Shown: positions 1 through 9,679 of the stretch, piece after piece
How positions within the stretch are numbered: the first letter of the stretch is position 1
How the letters are laid out: every line of letters begins with the position of its first letter
Source of the DNA: Prorocentrum cordatum
Taxonomy: Eukaryota; Sar; Dinophyceae; Prorocentrales; Prorocentraceae
Direction: 5' to 3'
Length of the DNA stretch: 22,500 nucleotides
NCBI GenBank assembly: GCA_963575745.1
Contig: CAUYUJ010018905.1
Span: 79,999 to 102,498 of the forward strand
Program-made: the position numbers and the translations under genes
The notes under the pieces: generated by a model
What the model was told of the DNA's origin: nothing
Seen by the model: only the letters and a program-made list of their open reading frames with translations
Databases searched by the model: none

Positions 1-38
1 GGTGGGATGTGGGATTGAGGGGGTAAAGGTGGGGGTGG

Positions 39-777
39 GTGGGTGCGTGCGCGTGGGGGTGCGTGGTGCATGTGGGGGCGCGTGGGCATGGGTGGGCGCG
101 AGTGCGCGCGTGTCGGCGTGAGCGCGCGCGTGCGCGTGAGCGCGTGCGTGTGCGCGCGCGTGTGCGCGCGTGCGCGTGCGCGTGCGCGTGCGTGCGCGTG
201 CACGGGTGCGTGCCTGTGGATGTGCGTGTGTTTGTGTGTGGGCGCGTGCGGATGTGCATGGGGGTCCGTGGGCGTGCGTGGGTGCGCGTGGGTGTTTGTG
301 CGTGCGCATGCGTGCGTGCGCGCGAGCGTGCCTGCGAGCGCGCGCGCGCGCGCGCGTGTGAGTGCGTGCATGTGCGCCTGCGCGTGCGTGTGCGTGAAAA
401 TGCGTGTGCGCATGCGTCGTGCGCGTGCGCGCGTGCGGGAACGTGCGCGCGCGCGTGCGCGTGCGCGCATGCGCGTGCGTGTGCGCGCGCGCGTGCGCGT
501 GCGCATGCGTGCGTGCGCGCGGGCGTACGCGTGCGCGTGCGCGTGCGCGTGCGCGTGTGCGTGTGCGTGCGTGCGCGCGTGCGCGTGTGCGTATGCGCGT
601 GCGTGTGCGTGTGCGCGTGCATGTGCGCGTGCGTGTGCGTATGCGTGTGCATGCGCGCGCGCGTGCGCGTGCGCGCGCGTGTGCGCGTGCGTGCGCGCGT
701 GCGTGCGCGCGCGCGTGCGCGCGTGCGCGCGCGCATGTGCGCGCGTGTGCGTGTGCGTGTGCGTGCGCGTGTGCGCC
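39..777. repeat. Alternating purine-pyrimidine (TG/CG) array, block 1
   Basis: This is almost uninterrupted alternation of TG and CG dinucleotides with occasional CA or TA steps. It produces long apparent ORFs in several frames on both strands made only of Arg, Val, Ala, Cys, His and Thr; these are artefacts of the repeat and not genes. Such sequence is the classic substrate for left-handed Z-DNA. Positions 324-343 recur in block 2 at 1592-1611. Confidence 0.95.
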
Positions 778-1205
778 TCAGACTGTGGCTCTCGTACCCT
801 GTGTCCGTGGCACCTTGGACAACCGCGACCTGGGCCCGCTCCCGCATCCTGTTCGGCGACACAACGTCGCACTCTGGCCCAACGGTGCTCCTCGCTCTCC
901 CGGGCGTCGCCCTGGATACGTGGCGCGCCCTCTCCCGCGGCCACCTGGGGCCGGTGTGCACGACGCGCCGCTGACGGCACCACCACCGCAGCATTTTGCT
1001 TCTTCCAGTACTTCGCCGCCGGGCCCCTGCACAAGGCGTTCCTTTGCAAGCGCATCGTCTTCGGCACCGCCTGATTCCGGGGCTTTGCCCCCTCCTGGCC
1101 CTGACGCGAGGCCCCTCCTTCTGCCTTCCCCCCTCTGTTCATGAAATCTGCGCGCGGCCCGCTTAGCTTCGACCGGAAGAGGTGCGCTCTCGACCCGCGG
1201 ATCAA
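778..1205. other. Non-repetitive island inside the TG/CG array
   Basis: About 430 bp of ordinary mixed sequence interrupts the alternating array, with sharp edges at about 778 and 1205. Both strands are partly open. The minus strand reads a Gly/Glu/Ala-rich stretch (GAEDDALAKERLVQG and following), and the plus strand reads FCFFQYFAAGPLHKAF before a stop at about 1074. Neither matches a family I recognise. It could be an insertion into the array or a piece of host sequence around which the array expanded. No terminal inverted repeat is evident. Confidence 0.6.
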
Positions 1206-2319
1206 AACAAGTGCGCGCGCGCGTGCGTGCGCGTGCGCGCGGGGATGGGGGCGCGGGCGCGCGCGCGCGTGCGCGCGCGTGCGTTGGGTCTGGAGCGGGG
1301 GCGGGGGCGGCGGCGAGGGGGGGGGGGGGCGCGGGCGCGCGCGCGCGCGTGAGCGTGCGCGCGTGGGCGCGCGTGCGCGCGCGTGCATGTGCGTGTGTGC
1401 GTGCGTGTGTGTGTTGGGTTTGCGCGCGCGCGTGCGCGCGAACGTGTGCGCGCGCGCGTGCGCGCGCGCGTATGTGCCTGCATGTGTGCGCGTGCGTGTT
1501 TATGTGTGGGTGCGTGCGTGTGCGCATGGGGGTGCGCGGGCGCCCGCGGGCGCGCGCGGGTGTTTGTGTGTGCGCGTGCGCGCGTGCGCGCGAGCGTGCC
1601 TGCGAGCGCGCGTGCGTGTGTGTGTGTGCGCGTGCATGTGCGCATGCGTGTGAGTGTACGCGAGCGCGCGCGTGCGCGTGCGTCGGGCGCGTGCGCGCGT
1701 GCGTGAAAGTGCGCGCGCGCGCGCGTGCGCGTGTGCGCGTGCGCGTGCGTGTGCGTGAGCGCGTGCGTGTGCGTGCGCACATGCGCGCGCGTGCGCGTGC
1801 GCGTGCGCGCGCGAAGTGCGTGCGCGTGTGCGCATGCGCGCGCGTGTGCGAGTGCGCGCGCAGGTGCGCTTGCGTGTGCGTGTGCGTGTGCGTGTGCGCC
1901 AGTGTGTGCGTGAGTGCGTGTGCGTGAGTGTGTGTGTGTGGGCGTGCGTGGCTGTGCGCGGGTGTTTATGTGTACGTGCGCGTGCGCGCGCGAGTGCGCG
2001 CGCGCGTGCGTGTGCGCGTGCGCGCGCGCGTGCGCGCGCGTGTGCATGAGCGCGTGCGTGTGCGCGTGCGCGTGCGTGTGCGTGTGCGTGCGCGCGCATG
2101 CGTGTGCGTGTGCGTGTGCGTGTGCGTGTGCGTATGCGCGCGCGTGTGCGTGTGCGCGCGTGCGTGCATGTGCGTGTGCGTGTGCGAGTGCGCGTGCGTG
2201 TGTTTGTGCGCGTGCGTGCGCGTGTACGTGTGCGTGCGCGTGCGCGCGCGTGGGCGCGCGCGTGCGCGCGCGCGTGCACGTGCGCGTGCGTGTGCGTGTG
2301 CGTGTGCGTGTTCGTGAAC

Positions 2320-2350
<31 letters not shown>

Positions 2351-2615
2351 CGTGCGCGTGCGCGTGCGCGTGCGTGTGCGCGTGCGTGTGCGTGTGCGCG
2401 TGCGTGTGCGCGCGCGTGCGCGTGCGCGCGCGTGCGCGTGCGCGCGCGCGTGTGCGCGCGCGGGCGCGTGCGCGAGTGCGTGCGCGCGCGTGTGCGTGTG
2501 CGCGTGCGCGTGCGCGTGCGCGCCCGCGTGCGCACGTGCGTGTGTGTGTGTGTGTGTTATGTGTTTGTGTGCGTGTGTTCGCGCGTGCGCGCGCGTGCGC
2601 GCGTGCGTGCGTGCG
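1206..2615. repeat. Alternating purine-pyrimidine (TG/CG) array, block 2
   Basis: About 1.4 kb of TG/CG alternation continues the array of block 1, with a short G-rich stretch near 1295-1335. It carries a diverged copy of part of block 1, offset by about 1268 bp. For example, the 20-mer GAGCGTGCCTGCGAGCGCGC occurs at 324 and at 1592, with similar order of TTTGTG and ATGGGGGT landmarks nearby. All long ORFs here are repeat artefacts. Confidence 0.95.
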
Positions 2616-2700
2616 TCTGTCTGTCTGCGCGCGTGCGCGTCTGTCTGTCTGTCTGTCTGTCTGCGTGTCTGTCTGTCTATGCGCATGTCTGTCTGTCTGT
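2616..2700. repeat. CTGT tetranucleotide array, left flank of element 1
   Basis: Runs of CTGT are interspersed with CTGCG and CTATGCG variants and end abruptly at 2700, where GC-rich retroelement sequence starts. The same CTGT unit resumes at 6047, so the 3.35 kb between looks like an insertion into a pre-existing CTGT array. Confidence 0.9.
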
Positions 2701-2702
2701 CC

Positions 2703-2710
2703 GGCTCAAG
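2703..2710 (+). other. Possible truncated spliced-leader relic
   Basis: GGCTCAAG, identical to the last eight nucleotides of the dinoflagellate spliced leader, starts two bases after the end of the CTGT array and is thus at the 5' boundary of element 1. Eight bases alone are weak evidence. The support comes from position and from the longer relic found at the equivalent place in element 2. Confidence 0.4.
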
Positions 2711-3239
2711 GCCGCGATCCGCGCCGCGCCCCCGTGCCGCGCCAGATGCTCCGGGGCGGGCAGCTGGACTCGGGCGGAAGTCGAATCGATCGGGGGCGAC
2801 GGGGTCTCGCGGCCCTCGCGACTACGAGCAGGCGCTTGGGCGGCGAGCGCCCGGTCGCAGACCGCCCGACCCGCGAGCTGCAGGCAGCGCGCGCTGGTCT
2901 TCGGCACCGGCGAGCCCCGGCTTAGAGCGCGGGCGGCGAGGGCGCGCTCGCGTTGGACATGCGCGTCGCGCCGCCAGGAGGAGCTGCCCGCTGGCGTCGA
3001 GTTCCAGCCCGTCGGCACCACCAGCGCGGAGGACATCGAGGCGGCGAGGGCGAGGACGAGGGGGCAGCAGGAACAAGAGGAGGGACGCCTTGCAAGATTC
3101 GGCGCCCGACCCGCGGCAACTGGCGCCGCCGCGCGGGCCGCGGCCGCGGCCGGGCCTGCGGCCAGGCCAGCGTCTTCCTTATGCCTGGCGCGGGACGACC
3201 TCAGACCTCCAGGCCCAGACTGGCGGGGCGCACTGTCGC

Positions 3240-3480
3240 GGGACGACGCCTTGAAGATGGGAGCGACTACGCTCGTCCAAGTCCCAGATCGTTTCCGGGG
3301 GGGCGCGGCGCAAAGCACTGGGGGCTTTCATAGCAGCCCGACAGAACGGAGAGGCAGAGGCCGGGTGGGAAGTCTTTGCGCCGATGGGCACGTTGCTCCT
3401 GGCCAGGGCCAGCGAGGCCACCGCGCGCGCCGAACTGCTCGAGGAACGTTTCGCCTGGTTGTGGGGCGAGCAGCGGGCGG
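3240..3480 (+). pseudogene. Pre-RT region of element 1
   Basis: In pieces of two plus frames this reads VPDRFRGGAAQ, then after a shift AARQNGEAEAGWEVFAPMGTLLLA and ARAELLEERFAWLWGEQRA. The spacing VP-x-x-[RF] ... W-x-x-F-x-P-x-x-x-L resembles the short helical module that precedes the RT domain in many protist RT elements, from memory of the family pattern. No complete reading frame links it to the RT motifs downstream. The intervening 3480-3947 is GC-rich, with a poly-C run at 3905-3918 that could itself mark an indel. Confidence 0.4.
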
Positions 3481-3947
3481 CGCCGCGGGCATCTGCGCGC
3501 GCTGGCCGCCAGGCCCCGCAACGCGCCCCGACGCGGACGGACATGCGGGGGGCGGCAAGAGTGCACGCCCCCGCGGCTGCAGGCGAAGAGGGCCGGGCGC
3601 TCGCAGCAGCCGCGAGCGCGCAGCGCCGCGAGCGCGCGGGTCGCCCCCCCGCGCCGAAGATACGCTGCTGAAGGTCACGGACTGCTTCCCGCCAGCGGCC
3701 GCAGGGGGGCAGCTGGGCCACCGCACCTCGACGAGGATCTGCTCCAAGCGGAGAGAAGACCGAAGTCCGCCGCCTCTCGCGGCGGCAAGAGCGGCCCACG
3801 GCACCTGGACTCTTCGGCGCCAGACTCGAGCACCCGGCCACGGCGAGCGCTCGCGAAGACGCCCTCGAGCTGCTTACGGAGGCCGTCTCCTGGATCGCCG
3901 TCGGCCCCCCCCCCCCCCGCGCGGCGCCCCCCAGGCGCCGCGGGTGG

Positions 3948-5003
3948 GTGAGCTGGCCACTTTCAAGGGGGGGCGACGACGAGGTCCAGCCGCTCGTCGT
4001 TGGCCCAGTCCCGCGGCGCCTCGGGGCGCGCGCTCTGGCCCGCGCGCGGAAAGATCAGCGCGCGGCGGCGGCCGGGCAGCAGCAGCGCGGCGTCGGCAGA
4101 AGGCAAGGGGCCGATCTGCTGCTCAGGAGCCTCGAGGCGCAAGCGCGGGAGAGGCGCGCCGCCGTCTTCCCCGAGCTGGACTTGAAAGCTGCCTTCCAGA
4201 CGATGGAGAGTGAGCCAGCCAGTCGCGCGATGGCCGAGAAGGAGCCCGCCGCCGCGGCGGCCCTCGCCGCACGGCATCAGGGCGAGGCCGCCCGTCTCTG
4301 GCGCAACGCAGGAGGCGCCTTGCGCAAGGCCCCCAGCAGCCGAAGCTTCGACCAGGGGCGCCCGCTTTCAGCAGCCGCCTACTCGGCGGCGCAGAGCGCC
4401 GCGCTGGCCGACCACTACTCCGAGCTGCGCCGCTTTGACCCCGCCGCCCGCCTCTACCCCTACTACGACGACGCCTACCTCTTCGTCGAGGCTGGCCCAG
4501 CGGTGGACGCGCTGGCTGCGCTGGAGAGAGCCCTTGCGCCGTGGGGGCTGCGCCTGAACGCAGCGAAGACGACGGCTTGGTCCCCTGCTGGGATCGCCGT
4601 GCCGCCGCCGCCCCCGCGGCGCCACTGCGCGGCCCCCCTCTCGGCGCTCGGCAAGCGCCTGCAGCCGCGCGGCGACGCGGAGGACAGCGCGGCGGCCCTC
4701 GGAACACCAGCCAACAGCCTCGCGCGGGCCGCTGACCGCACGCGCGAGCTCTGGGACACCCTGCAGCGTTACCAGAAGGCGGGGCTGACGAAGCAAGCCA
4801 CAGGGGCCCTGCTGCGCACCTAAGCGGGGGCCGCAAGCCAGCCCGCGCTCAGGCTGGAGCACGCTACGGACGCCGCCGCCGCCTACGACGCCTTCCTGAC
4901 GAACTGCTGAGAGACGCTGCTGCAGCGAGACTTCGACGAGAACGCAAAACAAATGTTGGGGCTGCCTGCGAAGCTCGGCGGGCTGGGCGCGCCCGCACGG
5001 CCT
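3948..5003 (+). pseudogene. Reverse transcriptase domain, element 1 (broken)
   Basis: The frame beginning near 3948 (GTG, not a convincing start) reads GRRQGADLLLRSLEAQARER and then motif A, ELDLKAAFQTM, with its Asp at 4179. Motif B is SFDQGRPLSAAAYSAA from 4344, motif C is YYDDAYLFV with the Asp pair at 4467-4472, and motif D is LRLNAAKTTAW near 4548. These are the ordered catalytic motifs of an RNA-directed DNA polymerase, and the aspartates are intact. The frame then meets TAA at 4821 (expected TAC or TAT, after LLRT) and TGA near 4908 (expected TGG, before ETLLQRDF). The reading beyond these stops, LPAKLGGLGA, is typical of the region after the thumb. It would copy element RNA into DNA, but this copy cannot make a full protein without readthrough. 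Confidence 0.75.
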
Positions 5004-5103
5004 TCCTGGCCTCCCGGGCAGGCGCGGCGGCCGAAGTCACGCGGGACCTCGGCAGCACCACGCTGGCGGACTGCCTCGACATGCCCCCAGACACGACGAG
5101 CAA

Positions 5104-5524
5104 GTTGGAGGCGAACAGCGCGTCACTGAATGGGACACGCAGCCGCCAGGCTGGGAAACGGAGCGCTCGGTGCTCGACCTAAGAGTACCGGACGACGACG
5201 GGCGGCGCTGGCTCGACGTCGCGGTCCGGCACCTGGCCGCGGGAACACAGGCCGAAGTCCAAGTGGCAGCTCGCCGAGATGGCGAGGCCAGCACGAGGGG
5301 AGAACACGACAAGACATCGCGTTACCCAGGCGAGCGCCTGGCCCCCTTCGTCCTGGAGGTCGGAGGGAGACTGGGCGCAGAGGCCCTCTTGGCTGAAGGC
5401 CGAAGTGAACAGGCAGGACGAGCAAGAACAGGAGCGCGAGCTAGCACGCGCCCACCGGGTGCTCAGCTGCGGGCTGCAGAGCGAACTCGCACGCCAGCTG
5501 CGCTCCTCGGCGGGCCTCCGCTGA
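5104..5524 (+). pseudogene. C-terminal nuclease-like domain of element 1
   Basis: Frame 1 reads TEWDTQPPGWETERSVLDLR, then VPDDDGRRWLDVAVRH, GEHDKTSRYP and APFVLEVGGRLGAEAL. After a shift to frame 2 near 5380 it reads WLKAEVNRQDEQEQERELAR and ends HRVLSCGLQSELARQLRSSA before TGA at 5522. The order D-V/A-V-x-H, K-x-x-x-Y and P-F-V-x-E-x-x-G-x-x-G is the pattern I associate with restriction-like PD-(D/E)XK domains at the C-terminus of some protist RT elements. The nuclease assignment is an inference from motif spacing; no structure or search was run. Confidence 0.45.
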
Positions 5525-6046
5525 GGCGCCAGCGGCGAGCGGCGCGCAGCGGCGCAAAAGACAACGGCCCCGCACGCCGCCGCGGGCTTCTGGCGACAAC
5601 GCCCGAAGCCACCGCGCTGCGGGCGCCGCAGCGCCAGCCACAACGGCGCCAGAAGCTGCAGCGCAGGCGGCGAGCCAACACGGGCTCCTCGCCGCTGGGC
5701 TTGCGAGCAGGCTCGGGGCGGCGCGGGCTACGCGACGGCCGCTGGCCAGGGCGCGCGCTGCCGGGAGGCGAAGCGCGCGGCGGGTTTCCCGCGAGCCAGC
5801 GCGGAGGGGCTTGCATGGGCGGCGCGGCGCAGAGAGCGGCGGGCCTGCCTGGCGCGCAGAGCAGCGCGACGGGGCGCGGCGGGCCTTCTGCCGGGCAGCC
5901 TCGCTCTTCCCCTTCCTCTTCTCCCTCCGCCTTTCGGCCCCAGAAAGCGGCGCGGTCCTCCGCGTCAGGGCCCTCGTCCCCCAGGCGCGGCTGGGGCTCG
6001 CCCTCGAGGCGTGGCTGGGGGGCGCCCCAGCGACGTGGGAGCCCGA
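5525..6046 (+). other. 3' GC-rich segment of element 1
   Basis: About 520 bp follow the last recognisable coding segment and run to the CTGT array. One plus frame stays open but has Arg/Gly/Ser-rich content that I do not recognise. A perfect short palindrome, CTGGGGGGCGCCCCAG (6015-6030), lies 16 bp before the boundary and could form a 3'-end hairpin. Confidence 0.4.
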
Positions 6047-6535
<489 letters not shown>

Positions 6536-6979
6536 GACCGTCGGTCTGACCCCCAATCGGCACACGTTCGATGGTACTCACTGTCAGCGCGAACCGCCCT
6601 TGCTCTCGCTACGTTGGACCAGTCGGTCGCGAAGGGGAAAAGTGTGCGCGTGCGGGGGCGAGTCAGCTCCATCTGGCTGTTCTTTGGCCGGGCGTCTCGC
6701 GGCGCTGGGAGCGGCCGTGCTTGGAGGAAAGCCCCAGCCGCACGCACACCTTCCGTGCCATCTCCGTATCTTGCCCCCCTCTCTCGTGCACCCCAACCCA
6801 CAGGCTCGGCGCCACGAACAGAGACTCGAGACGGCAGCTCTGTGCTCCAGCTGGGCCTCTGCAGCCCTGTGCGCCAAGCCTCGAGGCCGCATGCGCTCGG
6901 GGTTATTATGACGACCAGGTGTGCGTGCGTGCTGTACCCGAAGGTACTAAATTGCACGTGACTCATCCGCATCCTGATC
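6536..6979. other. Non-repetitive sequence, no gene recognised
   Basis: Mixed-composition sequence with modest ORFs in several frames, none showing a recognisable domain or consistent codon bias. No RNA gene was seen. Confidence 0.5.
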
Positions 6980-7144
6980 GTTCAATCGGGCATGTCCTCC
7001 TACAGGCGAAGTTTGGAAGAGAAGTGAACAGTGGTCAAAAAATATTCAAGGATAGCCGAAAGAGCAAAAGAAATCGTCGCCCGACTATTTGTCTACCATT
7101 CTTGAGCATTCCTCCAATAGGGAGACGACACGCCCGGCTGAACC
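6980..7144. mobile_element. MITE-like inverted-repeat element, copy A
   Basis: This 165-bp element starts GTTCAATCGGGCATGTCC and ends with the inverted form of GTTCAGCCGGGCGTGTC. The right arm also carries CCAATAGGGAG/TATTGGAGGAA-type sequence, as in copy B. The interior is AT-richer than its surroundings and non-coding. It aligns over its whole length with 9940-10103, most strongly over the right half (ACTATTTG ... ATTCTTGA ... ATTCCTCC). A flanking target-site duplication is not obvious for this copy. It has no transposase, so it would depend on one encoded elsewhere. Confidence 0.75.
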
Positions 7145-7595
7145 TAATATTCTCCGCCACCCAAAGTAATACACCGTCCCGCCCAGTGTCCGCAGAGCCA
7201 CGCGATCGTGCACACGGAGCGGCGCAAGGCAACATTGCATCCTGCACTTCGCATGCCGGCCTGCTGCGATTCCGTCCGCGCGTGCTCGAGCTGCTCGATG
7301 ATGTCTTGTGTTGGCTATGGATACGAATGCGTTCGGCATCGGGATATCATCAGTGTGCATGCCCTCTACTTTCAAGGTCTGTGGAGTGCCTCAGGGAGTG
7401 CTCGGCGAGATGCGTATGTATTCGGTCATGGGTATCGGTTCGCCTTTGGACTGGGGAATACGTTTGATGATGAATATTCTAATTCGCCTGCGAAAACGTA
7501 TACATGTGGCCATGGGTTCGTTTCTGGGCATGTCCATGGGCATGCTGCTGGTATGAGTATTCAAGGAAGCAGCTATGGGTACTCCTCTCCCCCTT
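7145..7595. other. Non-repetitive sequence, no gene recognised
   Basis: Mixed-composition sequence lacking clear coding signature. A plus-strand ORF of 82 codons (7308-7556) has a Met-rich C-terminus produced by repeated CATGGGCATG-like words, and I do not regard it as a gene. Confidence 0.4.
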
Positions 7596-7763
7596 TCCCA
7601 ACGCGACCCTCGTGGCTGACGGGGTCCTGCTCTGCGCGGGCTCCGAGGCTGCGAGTCCGTCGAAGAGCAGCCGCAGCTCCTTGGCCTGCAGCCTGCCGCA
7701 GAACTCAAGGAGCTCGGGGTCCTGCGGCGCGGCAGGGGGGGCGACCGCTGCTTTGTGTTTGCG
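7596..7763 (-). CDS. Possible exon of an unrecognised minus-strand gene
   Basis: The minus strand reads APQDPELLEFCGRLQAKELR and on to LLFDGLAASEPAQSRTPSA with strongly GC-ending codons (CTG CAG GCC AAG GAG CTG CGG CTG CTC TTC GAC), unlike the other five frames. It looks like a soluble helical segment. A CCGCGCCGCAG string just before GAC CCC GAG could be a splice acceptor, and AGGGTCGCG near 7605 could be a donor. I do not recognise the protein. The Ser-rich sequence upstream on the same strand comes from the GAG/GAA tract and may be intron. Confidence 0.3.
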
Positions 7764-7852
7764 TGAGGAGGATGAGGAGGAGGAGGACGACGAGGAAGAG
7801 GAAGGGGAGAATGATGAAGAGGAGGAGGAGGAGCAGGAAGAGGAGAATCCGT
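7764..7852. repeat. GAG/GAA purine tract
   Basis: This imperfect GAG/GAA/GAC tract is purine-rich on the plus strand. It encodes poly-Glu/Asp in one plus frame and poly-Ser on the minus strand. Whether it is translated is undecided. Confidence 0.85.
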
Positions 7853-9110
7853 TCTCTGCCGTCAGACAGCGTGCACGCTGCATCGACAATCTCGAGCCAC
7901 CCCGCTTCGCTTCGCGCCCTCGCGAGGCCACCCTGCAGAAGGCTAACTCTGCGTCCCGGGCCTCGGAGCAACGCCATCTTCCTGTCACCTTGGATGCAGA
8001 GCAGAAGCTTAACCCTCATAACAAGCACCCCAACAAGCGAAGCAATTTAGTAAGCGCGCCCAAGGAAAGAATCGAACAGGGAACGGATGTTTAACAAACA
8101 CCCAAGCCGTGTAGTACACGCCGATTATCGGGGTCGGGGTGCTTGTGGCCTCCCTTGGTTGGAGGACTACGCATACCAACCTCCAACGCGGGTGCTGCGA
8201 AAAGACAGATCACATCCATGTACGGACTTCCTGCCCTCGAAGCGCATGCCCTTTGCTCGAATCCAAACGCGCGCTCACCCAACTGGCCCCCGAATCCTCC
8301 CTCGAATCATCCACGACCAAGAACGAATTGCTTCAATCTCCACGCGTTGAGTTTCTGCCCGGGTTTTGTCCACGCGTTCTTCTCCAAGTTTCCGACGCAT
8401 CGTGCCCCTCCGAAACGCAGCGCGCGCACTTCGTACTGGTATGGAGCTCAAGCTCCCATTATCGCGATGAGTCCTGCTGATGGAAATACGCGAACGAAGA
8501 CTAGTTCTACGCTACGCAACTTAAATCTGCCTGTGTGCCACTTGCATTACTGCCCTTTAGCCGTCTCATCTGGGGCGGACGGTAGTCTGAGCGCTCGACG
8601 CATCATCGCCGCCCAGATCGCTCCACGGTTGAGAGAAAAGGATCGGTGGCGCTCAGCGCTCCCACTCTGCACAACAGAGCCAGGGTAATTATCATAGATC
8701 ATGGCGCATGCGCTTGGAAATCAAGGTCGCTCTGCACGTGAATAACCTCGGATAGCGGGCAAGTTGTTCAGGTGCGCGCAGAGATCGACAGACGCATTAC
8801 AACTTGAACGCAAATGTTACACATGGCGTCGTGCTAGCATGGTTGCAAGTATACCCGTGCAATCAGAACAGATCCGCTGACCGATGCCAACTACCGCTCA
8901 GCTCGGTCACAAGCTCCTGACCGTCCAGAGCACATCGCCTTCAGTGGCCGAGCCCCCACGATCCCTTCACCAGTCCGACAGCAAGCTCCGCATCCTTCAA
9001 TCAGTGCTGCCTCGCAGACACCTGAGTAAGGCCACTCGGGGAGGTGGGGCAGTAGCCAGAAGCTGCCTGCGAAGAGCATAAGATGTGGCCTGTCGCCCAA
9101 GCGGAGAGCC
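7853..9110. other. Mostly non-repetitive sequence without a confident gene
   Basis: No recognisable domain is seen on either strand. A 181-codon plus-strand frame (8143-8688) has mixed composition and no coding bias. Reverse-strand T-arm-like words near 8060-8075 and a similar word near 8254 do not fold into a tRNA. Confidence 0.45.
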
Positions 9111-9290
9111 GTCTTGTGCGCTGAGCTCCCCCTCCCCCACTGCCTCACCTGCGTGCTGCCTGCTGTGCCTGGCATTCGTGTGCCCCGACCCGCCCTGGCC
9201 GCTGCTACGTCCTCGTCCTCCAGCGCGTCTGCGCAGAGCTGGTTGAAGCCCTTCGGGCTCCACCTCGCGCTCGTGCTCCTCGGGGAGAAT
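9111..9290 (-). CDS. Possible minus-strand exon, function unknown
   Basis: The minus strand reads RWSPKGFNQLCADALEDEDV then AAARAGRGTRM, with almost every codon ending in G or C across about 9190-9260 and a plausible amphipathic composition. The adjacent minus frame upstream, LPEEHEREVE, is similarly biased, so either a splice or an indel lies near 9270. It may belong to the same transcription unit as 7596-7763. No family was recognised, and the exon limits are guesses. Confidence 0.25.
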
Positions 9291-9454
9291 GGGATGGGAC
9301 TGGACTCCGCCTTGACGCTCGTATGCATCCAGAGAGCGTGCCCCGCCCCCCCCCCCGAGGAGGGAAACAAGCCCATGATGTCCGATGGTCAACCACACAC
9401 CACTCGCGCGAATCACGGACACAACTCCGCATCCCCCGAGGAACCGGCCTCCAG

Positions 9455-9612
9455 CTCGTTCCTCCTCCTCCTCCTCCTCCGCCTCCTCCTCCTCCTCCTC
9501 CTCCCCGCTCCCACAAATCCTTCTCCCCTTCCTCTTCCTGATCTTCTTCCTTTTGTGCCTCCTCCTCCTCCTCCTCTCGTGCCTTCTTCTCCTCCCCCTC
9601 CTTCCCCTCGCG
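9455..9612. repeat. CTC/CCT pyrimidine tract
   Basis: An imperfect CTC repeat with TTCCTC interruptions. The minus strand reads poly-Glu or poly-Gly and the plus strand poly-Leu/Ser/Pro, all best treated as repeat artefacts unless transcription is shown. Confidence 0.85.
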
Positions 9613-9679
9613 TCCACGGTCCCCAGGGAGGATGGGAAGGAAAGGACCTCCCACGTCTTGCCTCCTCCCCCCGCCCCCG

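Larger units (their letters stand above)
2701..6046 (+). mobile_element. Degenerate retroelement (element 1), RT plus nuclease-like C-terminus
   Basis: This GC-rich insert lies between two CTGT arrays. It carries plus-strand reverse transcriptase motifs at 4173-4620, a thumb-like region to about 5100 and a C-terminal nuclease-like domain at 5104-5400, then about 520 bp of uncharacterised GC-rich sequence. Coding capacity is broken by in-frame stops (TAA at 4821, TGA near 4908) and frame changes near 4990, 5110 and 5380. A target-site duplication cannot be delimited because both flanks are CTGT. The first eight bases, CCGGCTCAAG without its first two, equal the last eight of the dinoflagellate spliced leader. 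No AP-type endonuclease is visible, unlike element 2. Confidence 0.7.

Noticed and set aside
39-2686. Long ORFs on both strands (up to 494 codons) of Arg/Val/Ala/Cys or His/Thr/Arg
   Set aside because: They arise because TG/CG repeats lack stop codons in most frames; composition is pure repeat and several frames are open at once.
8050-8275. tRNA-like B-box words
   Set aside because: The flanking bases do not form a T-arm stem and no acceptor or anticodon arm is found.
8143-8688. 181-codon plus-strand ORF
   Set aside because: Mixed codon use, no domain and no bias; likely chance in GC-rich DNA.
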